Below are positions 37,304 to 45,954 of a stretch of DNA of 64,000 bases, piece after piece. The position numbers and the translations under genes were made by a program. Within the stretch, counting starts at the first letter, position 1, and every line of letters starts with the position of its first letter. A model generated the notes under the pieces. The model had not been told where the DNA came from. It worked only from the letters and a program-made list of their open reading frames with translations, and did no database searches. The stretch comes from Aminipila terrae. Lineage in GTDB: Bacteria > Bacillota > Clostridia > Peptostreptococcales > Anaerovoracaceae. The stretch lies in NCBI RefSeq assembly GCF_010120715.1, contig NZ_CP047591.1:124001-188000 (forward strand), read 5' to 3'.

Positions 37304-37642
37304 TCATACCTCTATGGATTTAATATAAAACTCCTGCCCAATCTCTGTAGGCCTGCCTTCACCCTGGCAATATGGACACGCAAATGAAAATGGTTTTCTT
37401 TTAAATAATTTCCCACAATCACTGCACTTCAATTTGGGTTCCACCCGTTCAATATTAAGCACTGCATTTTTACATATACTGTCTTCTGCAATAAGGTCAA
37501 AATACAGTTCAATGGAACTGGCCACATAACCCGAATAATCACCTACAACCAGGTTGATTTGTTTAATATCATCTGCATTATTTTTCTTTGCAAACTCTTC
37601 AGAAATCTCTATAATCCTTTTAGTTATCGGATACTCGTGCAT
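37304..37642 (-). CDS. hypA: Hydrogenase nickel chaperone HypA
   Basis: 112 residues. N-terminal MHE binds nickel; a zinc site of two CxxC pairs (LKCSDCG and ACPYCQG) follows. First maturation gene after echF, overlapping it by 23 bases. Confidence 0.95.
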   Translation of the reverse strand: MHEYPITKRIIEISEEFAKKNNADDIKQINLVVGDYSGYVASSIELYFDLIAEDSICKNAVLNIERVEPKLKCSDCGKLFKRKPFSFACPYCQGEGRPTEIGQEFYIKSIEV

Positions 37643-37973
37643 CTACATATTCATCCTTTACTTTTTTTAGATCAGGAGTCGTATATTCATTTTTCATCTG
37701 AAGACATTTTTTAGGGCATACGTCTACACAATAGCCACACTGGATGCAGTTCATTCTTTCAATACTCCAGGATTTATCGTTTCTAACTGTTTTAATAGCA
37801 CCAGTCGGGCAACGCTTTTCGCATATTCCGCAAAAAACACAGCTTTCGATGTCGATTCCAATACTTCCTCTTGTACGTTCAAAATTCTCTCTTGGTTTTA
37901 CCGGATAAAGATCTGTATACGGTCCGTGAAGTATACTTTTAATAAGTGTCTTTGTCATACTTAATAGAGACAT
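37620..37973 (-). CDS. echF: Ech hydrogenase ferredoxin-like subunit EchF
   Basis: About 117 residues, NuoI-like polyferredoxin subunit. Two complete [4Fe-4S] motifs: CVFCGICEKRCP and CIQCGYCVDVCP. It passes electrons between ferredoxin and the EchC cluster. Start ATG 37973 has GGAAAG 4 bases upstream; an ATG at 37985 is also in frame. It is 190 bases from echE, a wide gap containing two hairpins. Confidence 0.9.
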   Translation of the reverse strand: MSLLSMTKTLIKSILHGPYTDLYPVKPRENFERTRGSIGIDIESCVFCGICEKRCPTGAIKTVRNDKSWSIERMNCIQCGYCVDVCPKKCLQMKNEYTTPDLKKVKDEYVDARVSDN

Positions 37974-38050
37974 AATTCTTTCCATGCCTTTCCATGCTTA
38001 AAATTCAGTCTTAAAATTATTAATTCCAAAAATCAAGTCATTATATTTTT

Positions 38051-38085
38051 AACTGAAAAATCTCTGGCAGCTACAGCTGCTGAAA
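38051..38085. repeat. Imperfect palindrome, copy B of a dispersed element
   Basis: GCAGCTACAGCTGC (38067-38080) lies behind AACTGAAAAAT (38051-38061). It matches copy A at 15885-15921 in flank and core. On the minus strand it is followed by ATTTTTCAGTT. Confidence 0.55.
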
Positions 38086-38110
38086 TTTCTGATTGTATTA
38101 AATTTCATTT

Positions 38111-38146
38111 CTGCATAATATTCTTCCTGAAAAGAATATTATGCAG
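38111..38146. other. 15-bp perfect stem-loop between echE and echF
   Basis: CTGCATAATATTCTT (38111-38125) pairs exactly with 38132-38146 around a 6-base loop. No T run follows on either strand, so it is more likely an mRNA processing or stability element that sets the ratio of echE to echF-hyp message. Confidence 0.6.
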
Positions 38147-38176
38147 TCAGTAAAATCAAAACATACAAATTTGCCA

Positions 38177-39256
38177 TTATCTCTCTGTACAACTGATACA
38201 AGGATCGATTGTAAGAATTAAAATTGGTACATCTGCAAGATCGCAATTCTTTAACGTTTCAAGAAGCGCCGGAAGATTTGCGAAGGTCGGTGTGCGGACT
38301 CTGACACGGTCTAAGAAGCTCGTTCCATTTCCCTTAACATAGTAAATTACTTCTCCACGAGGCTGTTCCAGACGTGTAAAGTATTCTCCATCCGGATTTC
38401 CTTTGAATTTAGTTATTACTTCTCCCTCAGGAATCAATTCAACACATTGTCTGATTAAATCGATTGCCTGGAATATTTCATTAATTCTTACATCCATTCT
38501 TGCATAGCTATCGCCTTGTGTTGCAACAATCGGTTCAAATTTTAAATGTTTATAAGCTGCATAGCCCTGTGTTCTCATATCTGTATTAATTCCACTGGCT
38601 CTTGCCATTGGACCTACAGCACCCAGTTCCTGAGCTTTTTCTTTGGAAAGTACTCCAACACCTACAGTACGGCTTTTTACCGTTGCATCATTTAAGAATA
38701 CCTGTGTAAGCTCACGGATTTCCTTATCCATTCCAGTTAATACATCAACCATTTTTTTCAATGTTTCAGCATCGATATCCTTTCTGACACCGCCTACATC
38801 ACAAACGGAGAAAATTACTCGACCACCTGTTGTTTCTTCAAAAAGATCAAGCACTTTTTCTCGTAGTCTCCAGGAATGCATAAATAAACTTTCAAATCCA
38901 AAAGCATCAGCAGTCAGACCAAGCCAAAGCAAATGACTGTGGATACGGGATAGTTCAGCCCAGATTGTTCTTAAAAACTGACCTCTCTCTGGTACTTCCA
39001 GTCCCATAATGCTTTCTACAGACATGCAGTAACCCATACCGTGCATAAAAGAACAGATTCCGCAAATTCTTTCTGCAATATAAGTATATTGTTTAAAATC
39101 TCTTTTTTCTACTAATTTTTCAAGCCCTCTGTGAACATAACCAATTTGAGGTATCGCTTCAATAACTTTTTCATCCTCAAGTACCAAGTCTAAATGAATT
39201 GGCTCCGGAAGCACGGGATGGTGGGGTCCAAAAGGAATTACTGTTCTTTCTCCCAT
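38177..39256 (-). CDS. echE: Ech-type NiFe hydrogenase large subunit EchE
   Basis: 359 residues, NuoD-related catalytic subunit of a group 4 membrane hydrogenase. The four Ni-Fe cysteines are present: C65 and C68 in ERICGICS, C353 and C356 in DPCISCTER. The protein ends right after this last motif, at R359, so it has no C-terminal peptide to be cut off after nickel insertion; this agrees with the absence of a maturation protease gene in the cluster. The start overlaps the echD stop (TAATG). Confidence 0.95.
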   Translation of the reverse strand: MGERTVIPFGPHHPVLPEPIHLDLVLEDEKVIEAIPQIGYVHRGLEKLVEKRDFKQYTYIAERICGICSFMHGMGYCMSVESIMGLEVPERGQFLRTIWAELSRIHSHLLWLGLTADAFGFESLFMHSWRLREKVLDLFEETTGGRVIFSVCDVGGVRKDIDAETLKKMVDVLTGMDKEIRELTQVFLNDATVKSRTVGVGVLSKEKAQELGAVGPMARASGINTDMRTQGYAAYKHLKFEPIVATQGDSYARMDVRINEIFQAIDLIRQCVELIPEGEVITKFKGNPDGEYFTRLEQPRGEVIYYVKGNGTSFLDRVRVRTPTFANLPALLETLKNCDLADVPILILTIDPCISCTER

Positions 39257-39606
39257 TATTCCTCCTCCTTCTTCATATTAAATGGAGTTTTTACAGATAA
39301 TCTATACAGCTTATCCTTGAAATCCACTGCAATATTTTTTATTTTGGCTCCAAAGAGCTCTGCAATTTCATTTTCATATAAAAAAGCATAATGATAAATA
39401 CAGGTTATACTCTCAATCTCGGTATCATAGTCCATATTTATTCTTAAATTAATAAAATCATAGTCCTTATCAAATGAATAACTTAATTCTAAACCATCTT
39501 TATTTGTGCATGAAATAGCTACTAAACGATAACCTGCACTTTTAAGACTTATAGTTTCAGCTAAAATTTGATCTGAAGAAATTTTTCTAATGTTTTGTTC
39601 TCCCAT
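39256..39606 (-). CDS. echD: Ech hydrogenase subunit EchD (NuoC-like)
   Basis: 116 residues, the small NuoC-like subunit that bridges EchE and EchC. The pattern ISCTNKDGLELSYSFDK...ESITCIYHYAFLYENEIAELFG matches the 30-kDa family core; the ELFG ending motif is typical. It is short, as in Ech enzymes. Its start has GGAG 7 bases upstream, just after a 339-base non-coding gap. Confidence 0.88.
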   Translation of the reverse strand: MGEQNIRKISSDQILAETISLKSAGYRLVAISCTNKDGLELSYSFDKDYDFINLRINMDYDTEIESITCIYHYAFLYENEIAELFGAKIKNIAVDFKDKLYRLSVKTPFNMKKEEE

Positions 39607-39945
39607 ATATAAATCTCCATTCCGCCGCTAATGCCTGCGGCACAAATAGTAATGAAAAACGTGGTGTATATGCCACCCTTCCTTATAGGATTCTTCTATA
39701 AGAAGTCACACTATAAAGCTTAGGCGGACCTAATGTTCCTCCTAAACTTTATAAAATCGCGTCCATTTCGTCTTTCAAATACAAATCAGTGATATTCCTA
39801 TCACAAAAGCGATTGAACCGCACTACACGAAAAAGAGGTTCTCCACCTTAAACAATTCCATTCTGTTAAATCGCCGGTCCGATTAAGCAAATATAGCCTA
39901 TTAGCCTTTACCTGCTTATTTGATAGACAATCTCAATACAAGACA
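39607..39945. other. 339-base non-coding, highly structured region between echC and echD
   Basis: No gene is seen on either strand, although flanking genes belong to one tight operon. Predicted hairpins, plus coordinates: 39624-39628/39637-39641; 39661-39664/39673-39676; 39678-39688/39696-39705 (one bulge); a 13-bp stem 39712-39724/39741-39753 with an inner GGA/TCC; 39789-39794/39799-39804, which has a GGAA tetraloop on the minus strand; and a TTAAAC-type hairpin at about 39848-39872. Such density suggests a structured RNA. It does not match tmRNA, RNase P, SRP RNA or a group I/II intron that I can recognise. Confidence 0.6.
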
Positions 39946-40374
39946 TTATTTTTTCATCGCGTTCTGTTTTTCATCTAATATTGCAAGTGCTTTTACCACA
40001 CCGTCAATGATTGCCTGTGGTCTGGCTGCGCAGCCTGGTACATAAACATCTACCGGTAATACTTTGTCTACGCCGCCCACTACGTTATAGCAGTCTGTAA
40101 ACAGGCCTCCAGAAGTTGCACAAATTCCTACAGCTACAACTACTTTTGGATCAGCCATCTGCTCATAAAGCTGTTTAACAACTGGAATACTCTGGTCATT
40201 CACACTGCCTGTAATCAATAAAATATCTGCATGTCTTGGGTTTCCTGTATTAATTACACCAAAACGTTCCACATCATAGAGCGGTGTCAGACATGCCAAA
40301 ACTTCTATATCACATCCATTGCAACTTGTTCCATCATAATGTAATATCCATGGTGATTTTGTATTAAAATTCAT
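39946..40374 (-). CDS. echC: Ech hydrogenase small subunit EchC (NuoB-like)
   Basis: About 142 residues. Carries the proximal [4Fe-4S] cluster: Cys in GTSCNGCDIE, GICATSGG and VPGCAARP, as in NuoB-like small subunits of group 4 hydrogenases. The start at 40374 (MNFNTKSPWILH) agrees with other EchC proteins; an ATG at 40398 would add eight residues. Confidence 0.93.
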   Translation of the reverse strand: MNFNTKSPWILHYDGTSCNGCDIEVLACLTPLYDVERFGVINTGNPRHADILLITGSVNDQSIPVVKQLYEQMADPKVVVAVGICATSGGLFTDCYNVVGGVDKVLPVDVYVPGCAARPQAIIDGVVKALAILDEKQNAMKK

Positions 40375-40457
40375 ATTTCCTACTTTCTGAATAAACATAT
40401 ATTCCGCTTATTTTAAATCAAAAATATAAAATGTTTACCTTCGCATTTTAAATATTA

Positions 40458-41324
40458 TTAAAATTTAAAGAATGATAAAATCATAAGGTTCATTATACTT
40501 AAAACTCCAGTAACAATCCATGCAGATTTCAGAGCCAGCTGCCATTTCACACGTACAGTTGAGTTATCTAATATAATTTCAAATAAATATACAACGATAC
40601 ATGCAATTATAGCGAACACATGACTTATCGGATTGCTGGTAACAAAGAATATATAAACAAACACTAATGAAATAATTGTTTCATACCAGTGAGTAATCTC
40701 GATAACAGCTAATTCTGTTCCGGAATACTCTGTTGAAATCCCCTGTACCAGTTCCTGGTGAGCATGATGACCTAAGCTTAAATCGAACGGTGATTTTCTT
40801 AACTTGAAAGTTAAGATGTATACGAATCCGATAAATACTGCTGGCAGATAAACAATTGCAGGAACATCTCTTGCAATAATTTCCCCTATAAAGAAGGTTT
40901 TGCTTACCATATATAAACCTGCTGCAGTAATTAATACCATAGGTTCATATGCCATCATCTGCAATAATTCTCTTTCAGCTCCGATAATACTGTATGGAGA
41001 CTGAGAAGCATAACCACCGAATACAAAGAATATGGCACCAAGTGTCAGTACAAATATTGCAAGCAGTATGTCTCCGCCAATCAACATGATTACAGCAGTT
41101 AAAATAATGAACAACAAAGAAACATATACATAAAATTTGTAAGTCTTGTTTACCTGTATGTTTTCCTTTTGCAGCAGTTTCAATACATCATAAAATGGCT
41201 GCAATAAAGGTGGTCCTTTTCTACCCTGCACTCTTGCTGAGATAATTCGGTCAAATCCTGCAAGCAGTCCACCAACTAAAGGTGTCAGAACAACAATTAA
41301 AATAATCTGAATTGCTAACATCAT
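40458..41324 (-). CDS. echB: Ech hydrogenase membrane subunit EchB (NuoH-like)
   Basis: 288 residues with about eight membrane helices. It anchors the soluble hydrogenase part; conserved segments RVQGRKGPPLLQPFYDVLKLL and ERELLQMMAYEP are typical of NuoH/EchB. The start ATG shares one base with the echA stop (TAATG) and has GGAGG upstream; an open frame further upstream (41366) is not the real start. Confidence 0.94.
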   Translation of the reverse strand: MMLAIQIILIVVLTPLVGGLLAGFDRIISARVQGRKGPPLLQPFYDVLKLLQKENIQVNKTYKFYVYVSLLFIILTAVIMLIGGDILLAIFVLTLGAIFFVFGGYASQSPYSIIGAERELLQMMAYEPMVLITAAGLYMVSKTFFIGEIIARDVPAIVYLPAVFIGFVYILTFKLRKSPFDLSLGHHAHQELVQGISTEYSGTELAVIEITHWYETIISLVFVYIFFVTSNPISHVFAIIACIVVYLFEIILDNSTVRVKWQLALKSAWIVTGVLSIMNLMILSFFKF

Positions 41325-43237
41325 TATAAAGCCCACCTCCAAATAAGTAGTAATACACCAACACACAATATTGATATAGTTATCATATTACTCCAGAATG
41401 TAAAAATTTTACCGCCAAAGTATCCTTCCAGATACCAGTTGCTAAGATCGCTCTTACGTTTTACACCAGTTGCTGCGATGAAGTTTTCGTTGTCTCCAGC
41501 ATTTTCACCCGCCATATAAATTGGTGTAACTCTGGATTTTTCTTTTTTACTTAATGGAATGTAGCCTAAAGGTAATAAGATAAGCATAGCCATCATGATA
41601 ACCATTATAATCTGGTTGCCTGTACCTATAGGAGCCATTGCCGTACCGCCAAACACATCGGATAGATATGGAACAATCGCAAACTTTGATATAAGTGGGA
41701 ATGCAAGACATGAGAACACAACAATCACTGCCTGAAGGAATATTGGTAATTCTTCATCCAGAGAAAATACCCCATGATGTCCGTTATTCTTTCCACTTCC
41801 GTTAGAAACAAGCGTTCCAATCCACTTACCCCAGTAGAATAAGGTAGCGGCACTGCCGTAAGCAAGAATTATTACTATAATGATATTATTTGAATCAATA
41901 AATGATTTCATAGCAACCCATTTTGAAATCAGCATTCCAAATGGTGCCAGGAACATACCAGCGATACCAATCATCAGATAAATAGAAAGTTTTCTTGATA
42001 CATTCATTAAGATGTTCATATTTTCTATATTTCTGTTTCCAATCTGATGTTCGATAGATCCAACTGATAAGAATAAAAGTGATTTTGAAACAGCATGGAA
42101 TATTACCAATAAAATTGCTGCCCAAATTGATTCCTGAGTACCAATGCTTGCACACATAACAATAAGCCCTAAATTGGCTATTGTTGAATATGCCAGAACT
42201 TTCTTCGCATCTCTTTGTGCTATTGCCATTAGTGAACATGCAAGGAATGTAATCGCTCCAACTAACGTAATGATACGTCCTACAGATGTTGCTCCTAATA
42301 ATGGTGCTAATCTGATAATCAGATATACACCTGCTTTTACCATTGTTGCTGAGTGTAACAATGCAGAAGATGGTGTAGGCGCTACCATTGCTCCAAGAAG
42401 CCACGCTGAAAATGGAAGCTGTGCGGATTTTGTAAGTGCTGCAACGCAAAGTAAAAATACTGGAATCAGAACCAGTGCTTCAGGTTTCATTGAAATCAGT
42501 GTTGACAGTTCCAAAGTTCTGAAGTTCATACCAATCATTACGATTGCACATGCAAAAGCTACTCCGCCGCCGACATTAATAGTCAAAGCAAGTAAAGAAT
42601 TGTTTCTTGCTTCTTTTGTCTGCGTATAGCCAATAAGTAAGTAAGAGCAGAATGTTGTAATTTCCCAACAGAAATAAATCCACATTAAATTATTACACAA
42701 AACCAATCCGAACATTGCGGATAAGAAAAGGAATAATACTGCCAAAAAGAAAGACTTTCTTTCTTTTACTTCTGTGTGATGGTCATGATATGCTTTCATG
42801 TATCCAACAGCATACAGACAAATTAAACTTCCGATGACTCCTACAACCAGAACCATAACTCCGGATAATTTGTCAAATACAATGCCTGTCTCCACTTCGA
42901 TACCCGCTTTCTGGGTAAATTCAAACCAGAGAATCAGACAAGTCTGGAACAGTGAAAACAAAGAAACCAGATATTTTTTGGTTCTTATACCAGTAGTTAT
43001 GATATATGCTGCCAAACCCACTTCAACAACAATGATAAATAAGTCAATCATTTCAGTTTCCCCGATTGACAGAATTAATCCGCTGTTAAAATACTGTATA
43101 GCTGTATATACCGTTAATACTGCTGTACCAACTGCACCAACTCTTACAATTGCACTCCTGATGTTCTCCTTTCTGACCAAGAATGTCACAATAGATACTA
43201 CTAATGGAAATAGTATTAATACCGTAATTAAACTCAT
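41324..43237 (-). CDS. echA: Ech hydrogenase proton/sodium-pumping subunit EchA (NuoL-like)
   Basis: 637 residues, about 15-16 membrane helices, related to NuoL and Mrp antiporter subunits. Typical elements: FCWEITTFCSYLLIGY, KSAQLPFSAWLLGAMVAPTPSSALLHSATMVKAG and AYSTIANLGLIV with the channel lysines. It couples hydrogen-ferredoxin chemistry to ion translocation. First gene of the operon, about 125 bases after a strong promoter. Confidence 0.95.
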   Translation of the reverse strand: MSLITVLILFPLVVSIVTFLVRKENIRSAIVRVGAVGTAVLTVYTAIQYFNSGLILSIGETEMIDLFIIVVEVGLAAYIITTGIRTKKYLVSLFSLFQTCLILWFEFTQKAGIEVETGIVFDKLSGVMVLVVGVIGSLICLYAVGYMKAYHDHHTEVKERKSFFLAVLFLFLSAMFGLVLCNNLMWIYFCWEITTFCSYLLIGYTQTKEARNNSLLALTINVGGGVAFACAIVMIGMNFRTLELSTLISMKPEALVLIPVFLLCVAALTKSAQLPFSAWLLGAMVAPTPSSALLHSATMVKAGVYLIIRLAPLLGATSVGRIITLVGAITFLACSLMAIAQRDAKKVLAYSTIANLGLIVMCASIGTQESIWAAILLVIFHAVSKSLLFLSVGSIEHQIGNRNIENMNILMNVSRKLSIYLMIGIAGMFLAPFGMLISKWVAMKSFIDSNNIIIVIILAYGSAATLFYWGKWIGTLVSNGSGKNNGHHGVFSLDEELPIFLQAVIVVFSCLAFPLISKFAIVPYLSDVFGGTAMAPIGTGNQIIMVIMMAMLILLPLGYIPLSKKEKSRVTPIYMAGENAGDNENFIAATGVKRKSDLSNWYLEGYFGGKIFTFWSNMITISILCVGVLLLIWRWAL

Positions 43238-43298
43238 AAGCCACCTCTTGTCCTATTATAAAGTAATTATTATTCCGGGTCGCAAATTAATGCTCCCA

Positions 43299-43359
43299 AA
43301 TATTTAGTAAGTTATGCAACATTATTTTTTACAATAATCACCGCAGTCTACTAAATATT
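43299..43359 (-). promoter_or_regulatory. Leader stem-loop of the ech-hyp operon
   Basis: AATATTTAGTA (43299-43309) pairs exactly with TACTAAATATT (43349-43359), enclosing a 39-base loop. It fills most of the ~125-base leader between promoter and echA. No T run follows, so a stability or regulatory structure is likelier than a terminator. Confidence 0.55.
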
Positions 43360-43368
43360 ACAATAGCG

Positions 43369-43397
43369 ATTATACCACTTTGGTAAATTATTATCAA
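43369..43397 (-). promoter_or_regulatory. Sigma-A promoter of the ech-hyp operon
   Basis: Minus strand TTGATA (43392-43397), 17-base spacer, TATAAT (43369-43374). It is the only strong promoter seen upstream of echA. Confidence 0.75.
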
Positions 43398-43493
43398 TAT
43401 CCTTTATCATAAAGTCCGATAATATTTTAATCAATCAGGTATAATGTATTGTCATTTACTTTATTATAACAGGCAAGTATTTAAGTTTAAATA

Positions 43494-43533
43494 TAAAAAA
43501 AAAACTGAAACCAGTTTTTTGCCGGATTCAGTT
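43494..43533 (-). terminator. Rho-independent terminator of the ABC transporter operon
   Basis: Minus strand AACTGAA pairs with TTCAGTT (43527-43533 with 43503-43509), followed by a run of about ten T. It insulates the transporter operon from ech. Confidence 0.85.
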
Positions 43534-43540
43534 CATAAAA

Positions 43541-44143
43541 TTACCCTAAGGTGATATCCACTATTCTGCTGCAGACTTTTTCAATTAAAGCCTGATCGTG
43601 ACTTATGACAATCACTCCAATATGATGAAGCTTTGCATAGTCCAGTACCGTTTTCCAAATCTGTGCCTGGGTAATAGCGTCAAGCATAGTGGTCATTTCA
43701 TCTGCAACTATAAACTTTGTTTTCTCTGATAATACCCTTGTAACACAGAATCTTTGCAGCTCGCCTCCAGACAGTTCACTGGGCCATCGCTCCAGCCAGC
43801 CCTGCTGAATTCCCATAGATTCCATTAATTCTTCCGAAGGCATCTCTACTTCTTCCAATACTTTTCGCATTTTCCATTTAGGATTTACTGCTTTTTCCGG
43901 ATGCTGAAAGATTAACTGTACCGGATAAAAGCTGCTCCCTTTTATGTCATTTCCATCTATGGTTATCCGTCCACTCTCTGGTTTCAGATAACCCGCAAGA
44001 ATTTTCCCCAGGGTGGTTTTTCCAAATCCACTGGGAGCAGTAAGGCCTACCACTTCACCGCTGTCAATATGGAAATTCACATTCTTCAGTATGTATCTTT
44101 CATTTGTATATCTAAAACTAATATTTTCTGCACTAAGTCGCAT
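43541..44143 (-). CDS. ABC transporter ATPase, OppF/NikE-like
   Basis: 200 residues. Walker A APSGFGKTTLGK, signature LSGGELQRF, Walker B FIVADEMTTMLD. Shorter than usual for OppF-type ATPases because it lacks the C-terminal oligopeptide domain, as in some NikE. Overlaps the preceding ATPase by 11 bases. Works with the second ATPase as a heterodimer to power uptake. Confidence 0.88.
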   Translation of the reverse strand: MRLSAENISFRYTNERYILKNVNFHIDSGEVVGLTAPSGFGKTTLGKILAGYLKPESGRITIDGNDIKGSSFYPVQLIFQHPEKAVNPKWKMRKVLEEVEMPSEELMESMGIQQGWLERWPSELSGGELQRFCVTRVLSEKTKFIVADEMTTMLDAITQAQIWKTVLDYAKLHHIGVIVISHDQALIEKVCSRIVDITLG

Positions 44144-45068
44144 GGTTACATCTTACCTTTCCGCCCCGAATTTCCCTGAACTCTGGTATTCCTTTTTCAC
44201 ATTGATCCGTTTTTCTTCTGCATCTGTCAGAAAACAGACAGCCGTTGGGAAGTTTATCCGGATATGGCTGCGTCCCCTGAATTGGTACAAACCGAATATT
44301 GGGTCTTGCCTGATTTAATGCTTTCGTATAAGGATGTCTCAGCAATTCACCTTTATCATCAAAGTCCTCTGTATTGGAAACTTCAAGGGTTGTACCAGCA
44401 TAAAATATAGCAACTTTATCTGCAATTTTAAGTGCTGCCTCAATATCGTGGGTAATCATCAAAATAGCACGCCCATCATCTGCAAGCTCTCTGAAGTCTT
44501 TTAAGACTTCATTTAATGAAGTTTCGTCCAGTCCCGGTGTGGGCTCATCCGCAATAATCACTTTAGAATTGGATACCAGGGCCGTTGCAAGAAGAACTTT
44601 TCTTGCCATACCCCCTGATAACTGGTAAGGATAATAGTTTACCACTTCTTTCTGAAGTCCGTACTTTTGAAATATATTTTCTATAATTTTTTTCCTGTTT
44701 TCTTTATTTTCTATGGATATACCTATCTGTTTTCCTACCTGCTGAAGGGGATCTAAATAATTAACAGATTGGGGAATTAAAACAATTTCTTTCCCCCTGA
44801 TTTTCACCTTGCTGCTTTGATCTAAATTCCTTCCATTATAATACATGTTTCCTTTGCAGGATGCATTATCTGGGAGTATTCCCAATATAGCATTGGCCAG
44901 CAGGCTTTTTCCAGATCCGCTGGAACCTACAATGGCTAATATTTCGCCTTCATATAGTTCAATATCCAGATTATTTATTACCTTCAGATCCTTCCTATGT
45001 AATCCCTTGGTATATTGAGAGAAAGAAATTTCTAAATTCTCTACCTTTAATATGGGTTCCTTTATCAT
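44133..45068 (-). CDS. ABC transporter ATPase, OppD/NikD-like
   Basis: 311 residues. Walker A GSSGSGKSLLAN, signature QLSGGMARKV, Walker B VIIADEPTPGLD, and the C-terminal oligopeptide/dipeptide extension with cysteines in GCLFSDRCRRKTDQC, which in OppD-type ATPases binds an Fe-S cluster. Partner of the next ATPase and the two permeases. Confidence 0.9.
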   Translation of the reverse strand: MIKEPILKVENLEISFSQYTKGLHRKDLKVINNLDIELYEGEILAIVGSSGSGKSLLANAILGILPDNASCKGNMYYNGRNLDQSSKVKIRGKEIVLIPQSVNYLDPLQQVGKQIGISIENKENRKKIIENIFQKYGLQKEVVNYYPYQLSGGMARKVLLATALVSNSKVIIADEPTPGLDETSLNEVLKDFRELADDGRAILMITHDIEAALKIADKVAIFYAGTTLEVSNTEDFDDKGELLRHPYTKALNQARPNIRFVPIQGTQPYPDKLPNGCLFSDRCRRKTDQCEKGIPEFREIRGGKVRCNHAT

Positions 45069-45081
45069 ATCTTACTCCTAA

Positions 45082-45954
45082 CTATTTGTTTGCTGTCTTG
45101 GGATCGATCAGTTTTTCTATATTTCTGCCAATGGAATTGACCATAACAGAAACCGTCACCAGACAGATACCCGGGAAAAACGCCAGCCACCATTTACCGC
45201 TGGTCAGATATTTCATTGACTCCGAAAGAATAACACCGATTGCCGGTTCATGGGCTGGAAGTCCAAATCCCAGAAAAGTTATGGATGCCTCGTGCAAGAT
45301 AGCATGAGGAAATATCAAAACGGTACCTACAACCAGCTGAGGAATAATATGGGGTAAAACATGTTCTCTGGCTATAAAAAGGTTGCCCTTGCCAAATCTT
45401 CTGGAGATCTTTGTATATTCGGCTTCCTTAATCTGCATGACCTCTGCCCGGATTACTCTGGTTAAAGAAGTCCAGTGTGTAGCTGTGACTCCGATGACAA
45501 TTCCCTTCAGTCCTCCCCCACAGGCAACAGAAATCAATATAATCACAAGGGTATGAGGTACAGACAGAACCAGATCAATCAGCCAGGAAATAAATATATC
45601 AGCTTTTCCTCCCAAAAGAGGAGCTGCAATACCTAAAACCATGGCAATCAAACTACTTGTAACAGAACACAGCAGTCCGATTTTTATACTCAGACTCAGA
45701 CCTTTTAAAGTTCTCACCAGCATGTCACGACCTACCCAGTCTGTTCCGAAGATGTGTCCCCCGCATGGAGGCACAAATATATCTGTTAAATCCACATACA
45801 GAGAGTTTTCATTAATCAAACTGCCAACAACCAGAATAAGAATAAAAAATACTGAAAGGACACTGATTGATAAGATGGTTTTTTCTCTGATGCCAAAGAT
45901 TCTTTTATGAAGTTTTATGGTTTCATCTTTTACTACGATTGTGCTGTTTCTCAT
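45082..45954 (-). CDS. ABC transporter permease, OppC/NikC-like
   Basis: 290 residues, about six membrane helices, with the permease signature near EAEYTKISRRFGKGN, followed by a DPP/NikC-type end. A four-base overlap (ATGA) with the upstream permease shows coupled translation. Confidence 0.88.
   Translation of the reverse strand: MRNSTIVVKDETIKLHKRIFGIREKTILSISVLSVFFILILVVGSLINENSLYVDLTDIFVPPCGGHIFGTDWVGRDMLVRTLKGLSLSIKIGLLCSVTSSLIAMVLGIAAPLLGGKADIFISWLIDLVLSVPHTLVIILISVACGGGLKGIVIGVTATHWTSLTRVIRAEVMQIKEAEYTKISRRFGKGNLFIAREHVLPHIIPQLVVGTVLIFPHAILHEASITFLGFGLPAHEPAIGVILSESMKYLTSGKWWLAFFPGICLVTVSVMVNSIGRNIEKLIDPKTANK

Noticed and set aside
39607..39945. A decayed gene between echC and echD
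   Set aside because: All frames are interrupted often, no residues match a known Ech subunit, and the six subunits are already complete.
42144..42629. Open frame of 161 codons on the plus strand inside echA
   Set aside because: Antisense shadow of a strongly conserved membrane protein; no ribosome site or similarity.
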